A stretch of 64,000 nucleotides of DNA from Terriglobales bacterium (GCA_035561515.1 DATMXP010000054.1:1-64000), one strand, 5' to 3'. Shown: positions 16,927 through 26,572, counted from the stretch's first letter. The notes: generated by a model not told the origin, from the letters alone. Translations and numbers: made by a program.

Positions 16927-18291
16927 ATGCTGGGATCAATCCTGCTGCGAGTTTTCGCCGTCCTTTTGCTCGTAGCAGCGAATGCGTTCTTCGTGGCGGC
17001 TGAGTTTGCGCTGGTTGGGATACGTAGCACACGCATCCACCAATTGATCGAGCAGGGACGGATCGGCGCCCGCACGGTCCAGAAGCTTCATGCACACCTG
17101 GATAGTGTCCTCAACGGCGTTCAGTTCGGCATCACGCTTACCAGCCTCGCTTTAGGCTGGATCGGCGAACCGGCCTTTGCCCACATTTTCGAAGGATGGC
17201 TCGGACGCACGCCTCTAGGCCAGGTGGCGTCGCACACGCTGGCGATCATCGTCGCGTTCACGATCATCACCTACCTGCACGTGATCCTCGGAGAAGTGGT
17301 ACCCAAATCGCTGGCGCTTCAGCGAGCGGAACGAGTGGCCCTCGCCGTGGCCGGACCGATGGACTTCTTCATGACGCTCTCCAAACCGTTCCTGGCGATC
17401 ATGACCAGATCGGCGGCGCTAGTGTTGAGGGCATTCGGCATTCGAAACGTCAGCGAAGGGCATCCCCATTCGCCGGAAGAACTGAAATTGATCGTGACCG
17501 GCGCACACCGCCTGGGCCTGATGCCGGAATACCAGGAAGAAATGGTGTTGCGTGCGCTGGACCTCAGCAACATCAGCGTGCGTGAGATCATGACTCCGCG
17601 AACGCGGATATTCTCGTTGCCCGCCGACATGACGCTGAAGGATGCCCTGACACCGGTTGTCGAAGAACAACACTCCCGCGTGCCGGTTTACGACCCGGTG
17701 CGGGGAAGCGAGTACATTGTTGGCCTGCTCTACAGCAAAGACATGAGCCGGTGGTCGCGGCTTCGGCTCACTTATGCCGAAACAGAAGACTGGGCCGCAA
17801 GACTCGATCGCATGCGGATCCGTGACATCATGCGCGACGTTCTGGTAGTACCGGAGACCAAGCCCATTACCGACCTGCTGATCGAGTTCAAGAAAAGCCG
17901 GCGGCATCTTGCGGTTGTGGTCGATGAGTTCGGCTCCACGGCAGGTGTGGTTACCGTGGAAGACGTTCTCGAACAGGTGGTGGGAGAAATCGAGGACGAA
18001 TTCGACATTATTCCGCAGCCGTTGAGTCCGAGCGCAGTGATGGTGCTCGACGGTTCGCTGACCGTTCGTGATTTGGAGACGATGTACCAGCTTCCGCTGC
18101 CGAAAGACGAAGGGTTCGAAACTCTTGCGGGATTCATGCTCACGCAGTTGCAGAGGCTTCCCCGAAAAGGTGAGAGTCTCGAGTACGAAGGACGAACCTT
18201 CACTGTGGAAGAGATGGACGGGATGCGGATATCGAAGGTGAGAATCGAGACCGCTGCGAAACAAGAACCACAGGACGTCCAGACGGATTAG
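16927..18291 (+). CDS. CNNM/CorC (HlyC) family transporter-associated protein
   Basis: 454-residue inner-membrane protein. N-terminal DUF21/CNNM membrane domain with four hydrophobic helices (1-180), containing NAFFVAAEFALVGIR and GVQFGITLTSLALGWIGEP. A CBS pair follows (about 205-340, with REIMTPRTRIFSLP and RDIMRDVLVVPE), and a C-terminal CorC_HlyC transporter-associated domain (DEFDIIPQP ... VRDLETMYQLPLPKDEGFETLAGFML). Homologues take part in Mg2+/Co2+ efflux or homeostasis. The following permease gene starts 7 bases after its stop, so they are probably co-transcribed. Confidence 0.88.
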   Translation: MLGSILLRVFAVLLLVAANAFFVAAEFALVGIRSTRIHQLIEQGRIGARTVQKLHAHLDSVLNGVQFGITLTSLALGWIGEPAFAHIFEGWLGRTPLGQVASHTLAIIVAFTIITYLHVILGEVVPKSLALQRAERVALAVAGPMDFFMTLSKPFLAIMTRSAALVLRAFGIRNVSEGHPHSPEELKLIVTGAHRLGLMPEYQEEMVLRALDLSNISVREIMTPRTRIFSLPADMTLKDALTPVVEEQHSRVPVYDPVRGSEYIVGLLYSKDMSRWSRLRLTYAETEDWAARLDRMRIRDIMRDVLVVPETKPITDLLIEFKKSRRHLAVVVDEFGSTAGVVTVEDVLEQVVGEIEDEFDIIPQPLSPSAVMVLDGSLTVRDLETMYQLPLPKDEGFETLAGFMLTQLQRLPRKGESLEYEGRTFTVEEMDGMRISKVRIETAAKQEPQDVQTD

Positions 18292-18297
18292 CTCCCG

Positions 18298-19215
18298 TTG
18301 CTTAAGACCATCACATCACGCCTGCTGTACACGTTGCCGGTTCTGTGGCTGGTTGTGTCTGTGGTATTCCTGCTCATACACCTTGTCCCCGGCGATCCAA
18401 TTCAGCAGATGCTCGGAGAAGGCGCGGCTGCCACCGACATCGAAGCGGCACGTCATGCTTATGGACTCGATCAGCCCCTGTCGAAGCAGTACATCAATTA
18501 TTGGAAAGGTGTAGTCCGGGGCGACCTCGGGCAGTCCATCCGCTTTAACCAGAATGTAGGGAAGATTATCGCGGAGCGGTATCCGTTCACGATGCGGCTC
18601 ACGCTGGCGTCGTTATTGGTCGCTATTGTGCTGTCGATTCCCGCGGGAGTGCGTTCGGCACGACGGCGTAACCGATGGGACGATCGACTGCTTGGGTTCG
18701 TAAGCCTCCTCGGATTATCGTTCCCGAACTTTGCCCTCGGGCCTGTACTGATCCTGTTCTTCGCGATCTACCTTGGATGGCTGCCGGTTTCGGGATCGGG
18801 AACGATGGCACATCTTGTATTGCCGGCGATCACGATGGGCGGCGCGCTGGCGGCGATCCTTACCCGTATGGTTCGCACCGCCATGCTGGAAGAACTGAGC
18901 CAGGACTACATCCGCACCGCCCGCGCGAAGGGACTGCCGGAGCGGACTGTTGTGTACAAGCACGCGCTGCGCAATGCGATGATTCCGGTGCTCACCGTCA
19001 TCGGACTGCAATTCGGTGCGCTGCTGGCCGGAGCGATCGTGACCGAGACAATCTTCTCGTGGCCGGGGATCGGGCGTCTGACGGTCCAGGCTATCTCCAA
19101 CCGCGACTATTACCTGGTGCAGGGCTGCATTCTTGCCATCGGACTTACGTATATAGCGGTCAACCTGCTTACCGACGTTCTATACAGCGCAGTAAATCCG
19201 CGCATTCGACAATGA
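18298..19215 (+). CDS. orphan DppB/OppB-like ABC transporter permease
   Basis: 305-residue integral membrane permease of the peptide/nickel ABC type. The N-terminal RLLYTLPVLWLVVSVVFLLIHLVPGDP is diagnostic. The coupling (EAA) loop is DYIRTARAKGLPERTVVYKHALRNAMIPVLT, in which EAA..G is represented by ARAKGLPE. There is no partner permease (DppC), ATPase or solute-binding protein on either side: upstream is CNNM, downstream tatA. The TTG start follows the previous stop by 7 bases. It probably works with subunits encoded elsewhere. Confidence 0.85.
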   Translation: MLKTITSRLLYTLPVLWLVVSVVFLLIHLVPGDPIQQMLGEGAAATDIEAARHAYGLDQPLSKQYINYWKGVVRGDLGQSIRFNQNVGKIIAERYPFTMRLTLASLLVAIVLSIPAGVRSARRRNRWDDRLLGFVSLLGLSFPNFALGPVLILFFAIYLGWLPVSGSGTMAHLVLPAITMGGALAAILTRMVRTAMLEELSQDYIRTARAKGLPERTVVYKHALRNAMIPVLTVIGLQFGALLAGAIVTETIFSWPGIGRLTVQAISNRDYYLVQGCILAIGLTYIAVNLLTDVLYSAVNPRIRQ

Positions 19216-19291
19216 ACTTTTTATAAATTTCCCACACAACTACTCACATCCAAGGGGGTTATGGAATTCGTTGGGTGGGAGGAGTGTAGAT

Positions 19292-19468
19292 ATGTTTGGG
19301 GAAATCGGGGTTCCGGAACTCTTATTGATTCTTGGAATCGCGTTGATATTGTTTGGACCCAAGAAACTGGGTGAGTTGGGGAAGGGCCTCGGAGAGGGAA
19401 TCCGCAGTTTCAAGCAAGCCATTCGTGGCGATGAAAAGAAAGAAGAGCCCGCAAAGCCCGCGCAGTAA
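19292..19468 (+). CDS. tatA: twin-arginine translocase subunit TatA
   Basis: 58-residue TatA/E protein that forms the folded-protein translocation pore. It has a short periplasmic N-terminus MFGEIGVPE, one transmembrane helix (LLLILGIALILFG), the FGPKKLGELGKGLGEGI hinge and amphipathic helix, and a charged KKEEPAKPAQ tail. GGGAGGAG lies well placed before the ATG at 19292, which is why I prefer it over earlier in-frame starts. A Tat-type signal is present on the aminotransferase at 42669. Converges with gluQRS, the stops abutting. Confidence 0.93.
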   Translation: MFGEIGVPELLLILGIALILFGPKKLGELGKGLGEGIRSFKQAIRGDEKKEEPAKPAQ

Positions 19469-20317
19469 TCACCGCCACATTCCACGCACTTGCTCAGGTG
19501 TCAGTCCGCGCAGGCGCAATTGCCGCAGGCTGAGCGCGTCGTGCCGTTTCGCCAACCGCACACCTTCTTCGTCAGTCAGAAGTTCGCAATGGTAGTAGTC
19601 CGGCGGTCTTAAGCCCAGGGCTTCAAACAGAAGGATCTGTCTTGCCGCGGACTTCAGTAGATCCATACCGCGAACCACCTCTGTAACCTGCATTGCCGCG
19701 TCGTCGGCGACAACCGCCAGTTGGTAAGCGGGTACGTCGTCGCGACGCCATACGACAAAGTCTCCAAAGTCCCGACCGGCAACGAATTCCTGTGGCCCTT
19801 GTCTGAGATCGTTGAAGTGAATAGTGCGGCCGTCAGGAACCTGAAAGCGCCAGTTCACTCCCGCCGGGGTTTTGGGATCCTTGTTCTTGTTGCCACGGCA
19901 TTTGCCGGGATAGAGAGGCTCGTCGTTGGACTCGTGCGGTGCTTGCGCGACTTCCGCGAGTTCCTTGCGCGAACACGTGCAGGGGTAAATCCGGCCGTCT
20001 TCCAGCAGTTTGCGCCACACGGATAAATACCAGTCGCGGCGCTGGCTTTGCACATAAGGACCGAAGTCACCTCCGACGTCGGGGCCCTCCTGCCATTCGA
20101 TCCCGAGCCAGCGCAGGTCCTCGATCATGGCGTCGGCGTATTCCGATTTTGAGCGTTGCGGGTCAATGTCTTCGTTCCGAAAGATAAGGATTCCGTTGTT
20201 AGCGCGGGCGCGTTCGTGGGCCGTCCAGAAAGTGCGGGCGTGCCCGAGGTGCATGTAGCCCGTTGGAGAAGGCGCAATGCGTCCTCGATAGCCGCTCAAT
20301 GCGCGTCGCCTCGCCAT
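19469..20317 (-). CDS. gluQRS: glutamyl-Q tRNA(Asp) synthetase
   Basis: 282-residue GluRS paralogue lacking the anticodon-binding domain. It attaches glutamate to the queuosine base of tRNA(Asp). The HIGH-like signature is in RIAPSPTGYMHLGHART. The zinc site is CTC followed by YPGKC, as in the family. Class I features FRNEDIDPQRS and the KMSKS-equivalent LAKRHDALSLRQL are present. The ATG at 20317 overlaps the upstream GNAT gene by 22 bases. A TTG at 20299 with GAGG upstream and a one-codon overlap with the GNAT stop is an equally good start. Confidence 0.9.
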   Translation of the reverse strand: MARRRALSGYRGRIAPSPTGYMHLGHARTFWTAHERARANNGILIFRNEDIDPQRSKSEYADAMIEDLRWLGIEWQEGPDVGGDFGPYVQSQRRDWYLSVWRKLLEDGRIYPCTCSRKELAEVAQAPHESNDEPLYPGKCRGNKNKDPKTPAGVNWRFQVPDGRTIHFNDLRQGPQEFVAGRDFGDFVVWRRDDVPAYQLAVVADDAAMQVTEVVRGMDLLKSAARQILLFEALGLRPPDYYHCELLTDEEGVRLAKRHDALSLRQLRLRGLTPEQVRGMWR

Positions 20318-20838
20318 TCGCGTGCCAGCAGAGCATACTCTTCGCTGTCGAGGAACTTGCCCCATCGGTGATAGACCTCGCGATGGCAGCCCTCATGCTG
20401 GAATCCGAGTTTGCGAAGGACATTCTCCGACGCCTTATTTCCGGAAAAGACACCAGCGAAGATGCGATTGATCTTCAACTCCTCAAAGCCGTAGCGAACC
20501 ACTGTCCTGGCGGCTTCGGTTGCGTATCCCTTTCCCCAGTATGGATGTCCGATCCAGTAGCCCAGCTCCGCGCGTCGATGGTCAGGGTCGACGGTAAGTC
20601 CGATGCCCCCACAAAGTTTTAACGAGGCGGCTTCGTAGATTCCGAAATGGCAGCCGACGGGGTTGGAACGAACCTTGTCCAGGAAGGCACGTGCGTCGGC
20701 CTCAGTGTAAGGGTAGGGAACCCGCAGCGTATTTTCGACGACCTCCCAAGCGCCGAGCAGCGGCACCAATACCGGGATATCGCTCTCCTGTATCGGTCGT
20801 AACAGCAGTCGCTCAGTGCGCAATTGGACTTCGGGCAT
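20296..20838 (-). CDS. GNAT N-acetyltransferase (RimJ/RimL-like)
   Basis: 180-residue acetyl-CoA-dependent acyltransferase. It starts MPEVQLRTERLLLRPIQESD, the usual RimJ-type beginning. The acetyl-CoA pyrophosphate loop region is YWIGHPYWGKGYATEAARTV, and the C-terminal NKASENVLRKLGFQHEGCHRE is characteristic of the ribosomal-protein-serine acetyltransferase branch. Substrate unknown. Overlaps gluQRS on the same strand. Confidence 0.88.
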   Translation of the reverse strand: MPEVQLRTERLLLRPIQESDIPVLVPLLGAWEVVENTLRVPYPYTEADARAFLDKVRSNPVGCHFGIYEAASLKLCGGIGLTVDPDHRRAELGYWIGHPYWGKGYATEAARTVVRYGFEELKINRIFAGVFSGNKASENVLRKLGFQHEGCHREVYHRWGKFLDSEEYALLAREWRGDAH

Positions 20839-20992
20839 GAGTCAATTGTACCGATGGCCCTTTTGCCAGGCGCTGTTTCATCTATGAGGGCTCGTCCTTA
20901 TGGGCGCCGGTTGGGGCTTGATACTCGCGATACAATGTCACCAAGACTTTGTGGGGAAACAAGCATCCAAGTAGTTGAGGGCATCTCTTCGC

Positions 20993-22246
20993 GTGAACTG
21001 CGCAGAACTGATCTACGACTGGAATAACATCCCAGGTCCGGACTTCAAACCGAAGACACCGGTGCTGCTGGACGACGAATCGCTCCGCGACGGACTGCAA
21101 TCGCCCTCGGTCCGCGATCCCTCCATTCCGGAAAAACTGGAAATTCTGCACCTGATGGAAGCGCTCGGTATCAATCTGGCCGACATCGGGCTCCCGGGCG
21201 CTGGGCCGCGTGCGTTCCAGCATTGCGAGGCAATTGCGCGAGAAATCGCTGATGCGCGGTTGAAGATTCGACCGAATTGCGCGGCGCGGACCCACGAGAA
21301 CGACATCAAGCCGATTGCTGAATTGGTTCAGCGCACGGGCGTACCCATCGCGGTGGCGATGTTTATCGGCTCCAGTCCGATCCGCCGATACACGGAAGGC
21401 TGGACCGAAGACTTCCTGCTTTCTACAACCGATCGTGCGGTGCGGTTTGCTGTGAGTTTAGGCCTCGATGTGATGTACGTAACCGAGGACACCACCCGCT
21501 GCGATCCTGCGACGGTGAAGAAGCTTTACACCACGGCCATCAACGCCGGAGCGAACGCCGTGGTTGTGGCTGACACCTGTGGCCATGCCACACCGATGGG
21601 CGTCATCAACCTGATTCGCTTTGTCGGCAGGGAAGTGGTGGCGCCTTCAGGGCAGGACATACGCATCGACTGGCATGGCCATTGTGACCGCGGTATGGGG
21701 CTGGCCAATGCCTTCGCCGCGCTCGTCGCCGGAGCATCTTGCGTCCATGCCACGGCGCTCGGAATCGGGGAACGAGTCGGCAATACGCAGATGGATCAGA
21801 TGCTGGTGAACCTGCGTCTTATGGGCATCGAGCCATGGGACAAGCAGGACCTGACCCGCCTGAAGGAATACTGCGAGAAGATTTCCGCTGCCACGGGAGT
21901 GCCGATCCCGAAGAATTACCCTGTGATCGGTGAAGACGCCTATCGCACGGCTACGGGCGTCCATGCTGCGGCGATTATCAAGGCATTCAATAAAAAGGAC
22001 CTTGAGCTTGCGAATAACGTGTATTCGGGCGTGCCGGCGCATTATTTCGGGCTGGAACAGATCATCGAGATCGGCCCGATGAGCGGAAAGTCAAATATCC
22101 TGTACTGGTTGGAAAAGCGTGGCATTCCGGTGCACAGCGACATGGTGGAGCGGATTCTGGCGCGGGCGAAGAATTCTGATCGGGTATTAACCGAAGCGGA
22201 AATTCTTGATTGTTGCCGTATTCCCGCAACCGGTTCTCCCTCGTAG
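20993..22246 (+). CDS. LeuA/homocitrate-synthase-like HMGL-family enzyme
   Basis: 417-residue TIM-barrel acyl-CoA/keto-acid condensing or cleaving enzyme of the HMGL-like family. The N-terminal metal/catalytic motif is VLLDDESLRDGLQSPS (DE.LRDG). Later come the conserved THEND, DTCGHATP and the metal-binding HGHCDRGMGLANAFAAL, as in 2-isopropylmalate and homocitrate synthases. The C-terminal allosteric LeuA domain is absent, so leucine feedback is not expected. It could be a homocitrate, citramalate or re-citrate synthase-type enzyme; sequence reading does not decide. GTG at 20993 has GAGGG about 11 bases upstream; a TTG at 20975 is an alternative. Confidence 0.8.
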   Translation: MNCAELIYDWNNIPGPDFKPKTPVLLDDESLRDGLQSPSVRDPSIPEKLEILHLMEALGINLADIGLPGAGPRAFQHCEAIAREIADARLKIRPNCAARTHENDIKPIAELVQRTGVPIAVAMFIGSSPIRRYTEGWTEDFLLSTTDRAVRFAVSLGLDVMYVTEDTTRCDPATVKKLYTTAINAGANAVVVADTCGHATPMGVINLIRFVGREVVAPSGQDIRIDWHGHCDRGMGLANAFAALVAGASCVHATALGIGERVGNTQMDQMLVNLRLMGIEPWDKQDLTRLKEYCEKISAATGVPIPKNYPVIGEDAYRTATGVHAAAIIKAFNKKDLELANNVYSGVPAHYFGLEQIIEIGPMSGKSNILYWLEKRGIPVHSDMVERILARAKNSDRVLTEAEILDCCRIPATGSPS

Positions 22247-22276
22247 AATTGACCGTTTAGTGCAGAACGGACAATC

Positions 22277-23623
22277 GTGCGAACACTCATATCCTCCGTC
22301 ACAATTCACGTTGTAATATCGATATTCGCACTTATGCCTTCACTCCCGGCCCAGACTGGTGCCTCGAACGAATCGGAACTGTCGCGGTCGGCTCGACAGC
22401 AGGTGACGCAAGTCGCCGCGCTGCCCGAAGTTCATCGAACCTTCCAGTGGTTTCGTGATCACCAGCGCGACCTCAGCGATGCACAGATCGAGCTTACGGC
22501 GATTCCCGCACCTCCATTCGGGGAGAGGGCGCGCGCCGAATGGTTCCAGGAAAGATTCTCGGCGGCCGGCCTGAGCGCAGTTGAGATCGATGAAATCGGG
22601 AACGTTGTTGCGTATTTGCCTGGAGCAACACCCGTTTCTGAGGGCGTGGTGGCTGTTACGGCTCACCTCGATACGGTGTTTCCCGGCGGCACTCCGTTAA
22701 AGGTTCGCAGACAGGGAGATCGCATTCTTGGGCCGGGCGTTTCCGACAACGGCGCTGGCCTGACCGCGCTTCTGGCCCTTGCGGAGTCATTGCAGCAGAG
22801 TGGCGTTAAGCCCACTATGCCGATCCTTTTCGTCTGCAACGTCGGCGAAGAGGGCGAGGGTGACGTCAGGGGGATGCGTTACCTCTTCAACAAGTCCGAG
22901 TGGGGCGACGTGATCAAGTACACGCTCGTGCTCGACGGGGCTGGTACAGATAGCATCGTCACCCAGGCACTGGGCAGCAAGCGCTTTCAGGTCGTTGTGC
23001 GCGGGCCGGGTGGCCATTCCTGGAGCGACTTCGGCGTGCCGAATCCGATTGTCGCCCTGTCGCGGGCGATCGCTGAATTCAACAAGACGGTTGTCCCCAC
23101 CGACCCGAAAACAACGTTCAACATTGGCGTGATCGAAGGCGGAACCTCGGTGAATTCCATTCCGGAAGAAGCCACCATGCGCGTGGACCTGCGTTCCGCT
23201 TCACCGGACGAAATTACCAAACTGGAGAAGTCGCTGCGCGAGGTGTTGGACAGAGCCATGATTGAAACTTCGGCCGTTGTCCGCGGCCGCAGGCGTGAGC
23301 CGGTGACGCAGCAGCTTTCCTACGAAATGAAGTTGATCGGTAATCGCCCGGCCGCCGAACTCAAGCCGAATTCTCGCATTCTCGCGACGGTGCAGGCTGT
23401 GGATGCATTGCTCAACAATGCAGCCCGGCTGCAACGCGCTTCGACCGACGCGAATATCCCGCTCTCGCTCGGACGTGAGGCCGTCGCCATCGGAGCCGGT
23501 GGCAGCGGCGGTGGCGCTCACACGCTTCACGAATGGTACGACCCGACTACGCGGGAGCTTGGCCTGAAGCGCATCATCCTCACTCTGCTGGCGCTTTCCG
23601 GCGTGCAGACCCAACCGAAGTGA
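22277..23623 (+). CDS. secreted M20-family metallopeptidase
   Basis: 448-residue zinc peptidase with a signal peptide (MRTLISSVTIHVVISIFALMPSLPAQ), so probably periplasmic. Metal-binding and catalytic residues are in VTAHLDTVFP, GVSDNGAGLTALL (bridging Asp) and the general-base pair GEEGEGD. A dimerisation domain (GPGGHSWSDFGVPNP) follows, and the last His ligand lies in GGAHTLHEWYD, as in the peptidase T/tripeptidase branch. Followed 35 bases later by a secreted amidohydrolase, possibly co-transcribed in peptide scavenging. GTG start. Confidence 0.88.
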   Translation: MRTLISSVTIHVVISIFALMPSLPAQTGASNESELSRSARQQVTQVAALPEVHRTFQWFRDHQRDLSDAQIELTAIPAPPFGERARAEWFQERFSAAGLSAVEIDEIGNVVAYLPGATPVSEGVVAVTAHLDTVFPGGTPLKVRRQGDRILGPGVSDNGAGLTALLALAESLQQSGVKPTMPILFVCNVGEEGEGDVRGMRYLFNKSEWGDVIKYTLVLDGAGTDSIVTQALGSKRFQVVVRGPGGHSWSDFGVPNPIVALSRAIAEFNKTVVPTDPKTTFNIGVIEGGTSVNSIPEEATMRVDLRSASPDEITKLEKSLREVLDRAMIETSAVVRGRRREPVTQQLSYEMKLIGNRPAAELKPNSRILATVQAVDALLNNAARLQRASTDANIPLSLGREAVAIGAGGSGGGAHTLHEWYDPTTRELGLKRIILTLLALSGVQTQPK

Positions 23624-23658
23624 AATAAACTGACCCGCGCAGTCCGCATACGTTTGCC

Positions 23659-25392
23659 ATGAAAATTATCGTCGTTGTTTTTCTGCTCATGACTTCCATG
23701 CAAGTAGTGGCCCAGAACAGTGAACCCGCCGACATTATCTTCCTTAACGGCGACGTGTACACCGGCGCCGTCCTGCCTTATATGCCAGGCGCGAAGCCTC
23801 CGGCGAAACCGCGTGTGCAGGCCATCGCCGTGAAGAACGGCCGCATTCTCTCCATTGGAACCAACGAGGAGGTCCGCAAATACGCAGCCAAAAAGACGCA
23901 CTCGGTCGACCTTCGGGGCCAATTCGTCATGCCGGGTTTCAATGACGCTCATCTCCATCTCGCTAACGGTGGATTCGAAAAGCTGAACGTCGATCTTGTC
24001 GGGGTGAAGTCGCTCGATGAAATGAAATCGCGTATCGCCGCAAGGGTGAAGACCGCTTCTCCGGGCGAATGGATCCTTGGGCGGGGATGGGACCACACTG
24101 CCTGGACCGGCAAGACGCTTCCTTCGCGTCAGGATCTCGACGCTGTGACCGCCGGACACCCTGCCTACTTTGTGAGAGTCGATGGGCACATTGCTGTTGC
24201 CAACTCTGCCGCACTAAAAGCCGCCGGGGTCGGGAAGGACACCAAGGCTCCATCCGGCGGCACGATCGACCGCGACTCGAACGGCGAAGCCACCGGCATT
24301 TTGCGCGAAAGCGCGCAGGACCTCGTCACTTCGAAAATTCCGCATCCGACGGCAGAACAACGCCGTCGCGGCCTCGAACTCGCTTTTGCCGACGCCGTGC
24401 GTCATGGCATCACGTCCGTGCAGGACAACTCCTCGTGGGACGACTTTCTCGTCATGGAGGACATGCAGAGCGACGGCGTGCTTCCCATCCGCGTCACCGA
24501 GTGGCTTAATTTCAACGATTCTGTCGAGACACTTCAGCAGCATCGCGCCCGACATCCGCAGACCGACCCGCACCTTCACACCGGAATGCTGAAGGGCTAC
24601 ATGGACGGATCGCTCGGCTCGCGTACGGCCGCGCTGCTTGCGCCTTACAGTGACGACCCGCACAACACCGGGCTTCCCCAGTTCGATCAGGAGAAACTCA
24701 ATCGCATGACGCGCGAGCGCGTCGCGGCTGGGTTCCAAATAGGTTTCCATGCTATTGGTGACAATGGCGTCGAGATGGCGCTGGAGGCGTTTGAAGACGC
24801 CACAACTGCCATTCGCGAGAACCAGCTCCGCCATCCCAACACCACGCAACGCACCGACGACTTCCGCCTCCGGATCGAGCACGACCAGGTGGTGACCGCC
24901 GAACAGGTGCCGCGTTACGAACAGCTGGGCGTGATTGCCTCAGTGCAGCCGAATCACCTGCTCACTGACATGAACTGGGCGGAGGAGCGCATCGGTCCTG
25001 CCCGGGCGAAGGTCTCGTATCCCTGGGCTGACTACGTGAAGAACAAGGTCATGCTCGCCTTCGGCACCGACTATCCCGTGGAGCCGATCACTCCCTTCCG
25101 CGGCGTGTACGCAGCGGTCACTCGTAAGAACGAAGCTGGAACGAAGACGTACTATCCCGAACAAAAGCTGACGATCGAGCAGGCGATTGCCGCATACACA
25201 ACCGGAGCGGCTTATGCCGAGTTCGCCGAACGGGACAAAGGACTTATTCAAGCCGGCATGCTGGCTGATTTTGTAGTCCTCGACCGCGATCTGACCAAGG
25301 TCGCGCCCGAGGAGATACTCAAAACGAAAGTATTGCGAACGGTGGTCGCCGGAAAGACGGTGTTCAACGCCGAAGAAAAGACATCCAAGTAG
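23659..25392 (+). CDS. secreted amidohydrolase, YtcJ-like (Amidohydro_3)
   Basis: 577-residue metal-dependent hydrolase with a signal peptide (MKIIVVVFLLMTSMQVVAQ). The beta-sandwich starts DIIFLNGDVYTGA. The first metal ligands are HLH in GFNDAHLHLANGG, with later LRIEHDQ and the catalytic Asp in AFGTDYPVEP. Homologues (YtcJ, NfdA) hydrolyse N-substituted formamides, but many have unknown substrates. Transcribed with the M20 peptidase upstream. Confidence 0.87.
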   Translation: MKIIVVVFLLMTSMQVVAQNSEPADIIFLNGDVYTGAVLPYMPGAKPPAKPRVQAIAVKNGRILSIGTNEEVRKYAAKKTHSVDLRGQFVMPGFNDAHLHLANGGFEKLNVDLVGVKSLDEMKSRIAARVKTASPGEWILGRGWDHTAWTGKTLPSRQDLDAVTAGHPAYFVRVDGHIAVANSAALKAAGVGKDTKAPSGGTIDRDSNGEATGILRESAQDLVTSKIPHPTAEQRRRGLELAFADAVRHGITSVQDNSSWDDFLVMEDMQSDGVLPIRVTEWLNFNDSVETLQQHRARHPQTDPHLHTGMLKGYMDGSLGSRTAALLAPYSDDPHNTGLPQFDQEKLNRMTRERVAAGFQIGFHAIGDNGVEMALEAFEDATTAIRENQLRHPNTTQRTDDFRLRIEHDQVVTAEQVPRYEQLGVIASVQPNHLLTDMNWAEERIGPARAKVSYPWADYVKNKVMLAFGTDYPVEPITPFRGVYAAVTRKNEAGTKTYYPEQKLTIEQAIAAYTTGAAYAEFAERDKGLIQAGMLADFVVLDRDLTKVAPEEILKTKVLRTVVAGKTVFNAEEKTSK

Positions 25393-25393
25393 G

Positions 25394-25711
25394 GTGGACG
25401 AAAAACCCATGTGGAGGCGGCGTGAGGACGCCCTCGTCTGGGGGGCTCCCATGGTCATAGCCCCGGCGCTTTCGCTCGTACCGGTTGCCGTGTCGCTTCT
25501 GATGTATCCGGCATTTGCCTACGCCCGACTGCTCGGATTGCTTCTGCTGCCAGTCATGGCCGTTTCGGAAGTAGCAGGCTTTTCGCGGCTCGCCGAAACG
25601 TTGCGTAGCGAATTCGATGTACTGTCGTTCTTCGCCGTGGGTGTGATCGTTACGCTGCTGGTTGTCGTTGCGAGCAGCGGCGTGCTGCTGGCAATCGTGA
25701 TTACGAACTGA
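25394..25711 (+). CDS. small hypothetical membrane protein
   Basis: 105 residues, largely hydrophobic with three likely membrane helices (VIAPALSLVPVAVSLLMYP, LGLLLLPVMAVSEVAG, VGVIVTLLVVVASSGVLLAI). No recognised motif. The GTG start is 1 base after the amidohydrolase stop; an ATG at 25409 would also serve. Probably translated as the last gene of the M20-amidohydrolase unit. Its stop abuts the convergent esterase gene. Confidence 0.55.
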   Translation: MDEKPMWRRREDALVWGAPMVIAPALSLVPVAVSLLMYPAFAYARLLGLLLLPVMAVSEVAGFSRLAETLRSEFDVLSFFAVGVIVTLLVVVASSGVLLAIVITN

Positions 25712-26572
25712 TCATTTCCCCGTAAACAGAAAGCGCAGGCCGCGGTTATACGCTTCCGGCTTGTTGCTGGCGTGCCCTTCGCCAGTGACGACCACCGAAT
25801 TCATGGTTAGCCCTTTGTAGTTGCGTGCGGAAACGGCTTTGACGAATTCCTTCACGGGACCCGCCAAGTCCTCTTTTTCTCCGACTGCGATGTAAACGCG
25901 CGCTGGCAGATCAGTGTGTTTCGCCGCGTATTCGGCCTCTTGCTTGAAGGAAGAATTGGAGACATAGGTGACAGCCGGACTCGCCGACAAGTATGCCCAG
26001 AATAAAGTTGGCTCATTGAAGAGCGAATAGAGCGTGAAGAGTCCGCCGAAGGAGCTTCCCATCAAAACACGTTTCTTTGCATCGGCCGGGTAATTCGCTT
26101 CGATATAGGGGATGAGTTCGGATTTCAGGAAGGCGAAAAACTTCGGCGCATCTCCGGAACCCTTCAGGTCGCTTCGCGCTGCGGTCGTATAGTCCATCGC
26201 GCGCAGACGGTTATAGTCCGCGTTCTCGCCCGAATACGTAATCGCCACCAGCATCATCTCCGGCACGAACTTGTCATACACCAACCCGCCCAGCACCGAA
26301 TCCATCAGCTTGAAGTCCCATTGGCCATCGAGGATATACACCACGGGATACTTCTTCTCCGGATGTTTGGCGGCCTCACTCGGCACGCGAATGTAAATGT
26401 CGTAGTCGCGACCCGTGTTCGCCGACTTCATTGAATGCAGTTCCGAGCCACTTATGGAGACCTTCGGAAGGGCGGTGGTCGCGCTGGCTGGTTTCTGTTG
26501 AGCGCACGCAAATACGGCAGAGAGGATAATGACAACCGTGTGAATGAAAGCACGAAGCGAAGTAGTCCGCAT
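25712..26572 (-). CDS. secreted esterase-D-like alpha/beta hydrolase
   Basis: 286-residue exported hydrolase (signal peptide with LRAFIHTVVIILSAVFACAQ). The esterase/IroE-like core has strand and oxyanion region YPVVYILDGQWDFK, nucleophile elbow LMGSSFGGLFTLY (catalytic Ser in GSSFGG), and a C-terminal His in GEGHASNKPE. The family includes enterobactin esterases and acyl transferases; the physiological substrate is not evident. Confidence 0.85.
   Translation of the reverse strand: MRTTSLRAFIHTVVIILSAVFACAQQKPASATTALPKVSISGSELHSMKSANTGRDYDIYIRVPSEAAKHPEKKYPVVYILDGQWDFKLMDSVLGGLVYDKFVPEMMLVAITYSGENADYNRLRAMDYTTAARSDLKGSGDAPKFFAFLKSELIPYIEANYPADAKKRVLMGSSFGGLFTLYSLFNEPTLFWAYLSASPAVTYVSNSSFKQEAEYAAKHTDLPARVYIAVGEKEDLAGPVKEFVKAVSARNYKGLTMNSVVVTGEGHASNKPEAYNRGLRFLFTGK

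Noticed and set aside
17419..18264. 281-aa frame on the minus strand
   Set aside because: Antisense shadow of the CNNM/CorC gene; no motif.
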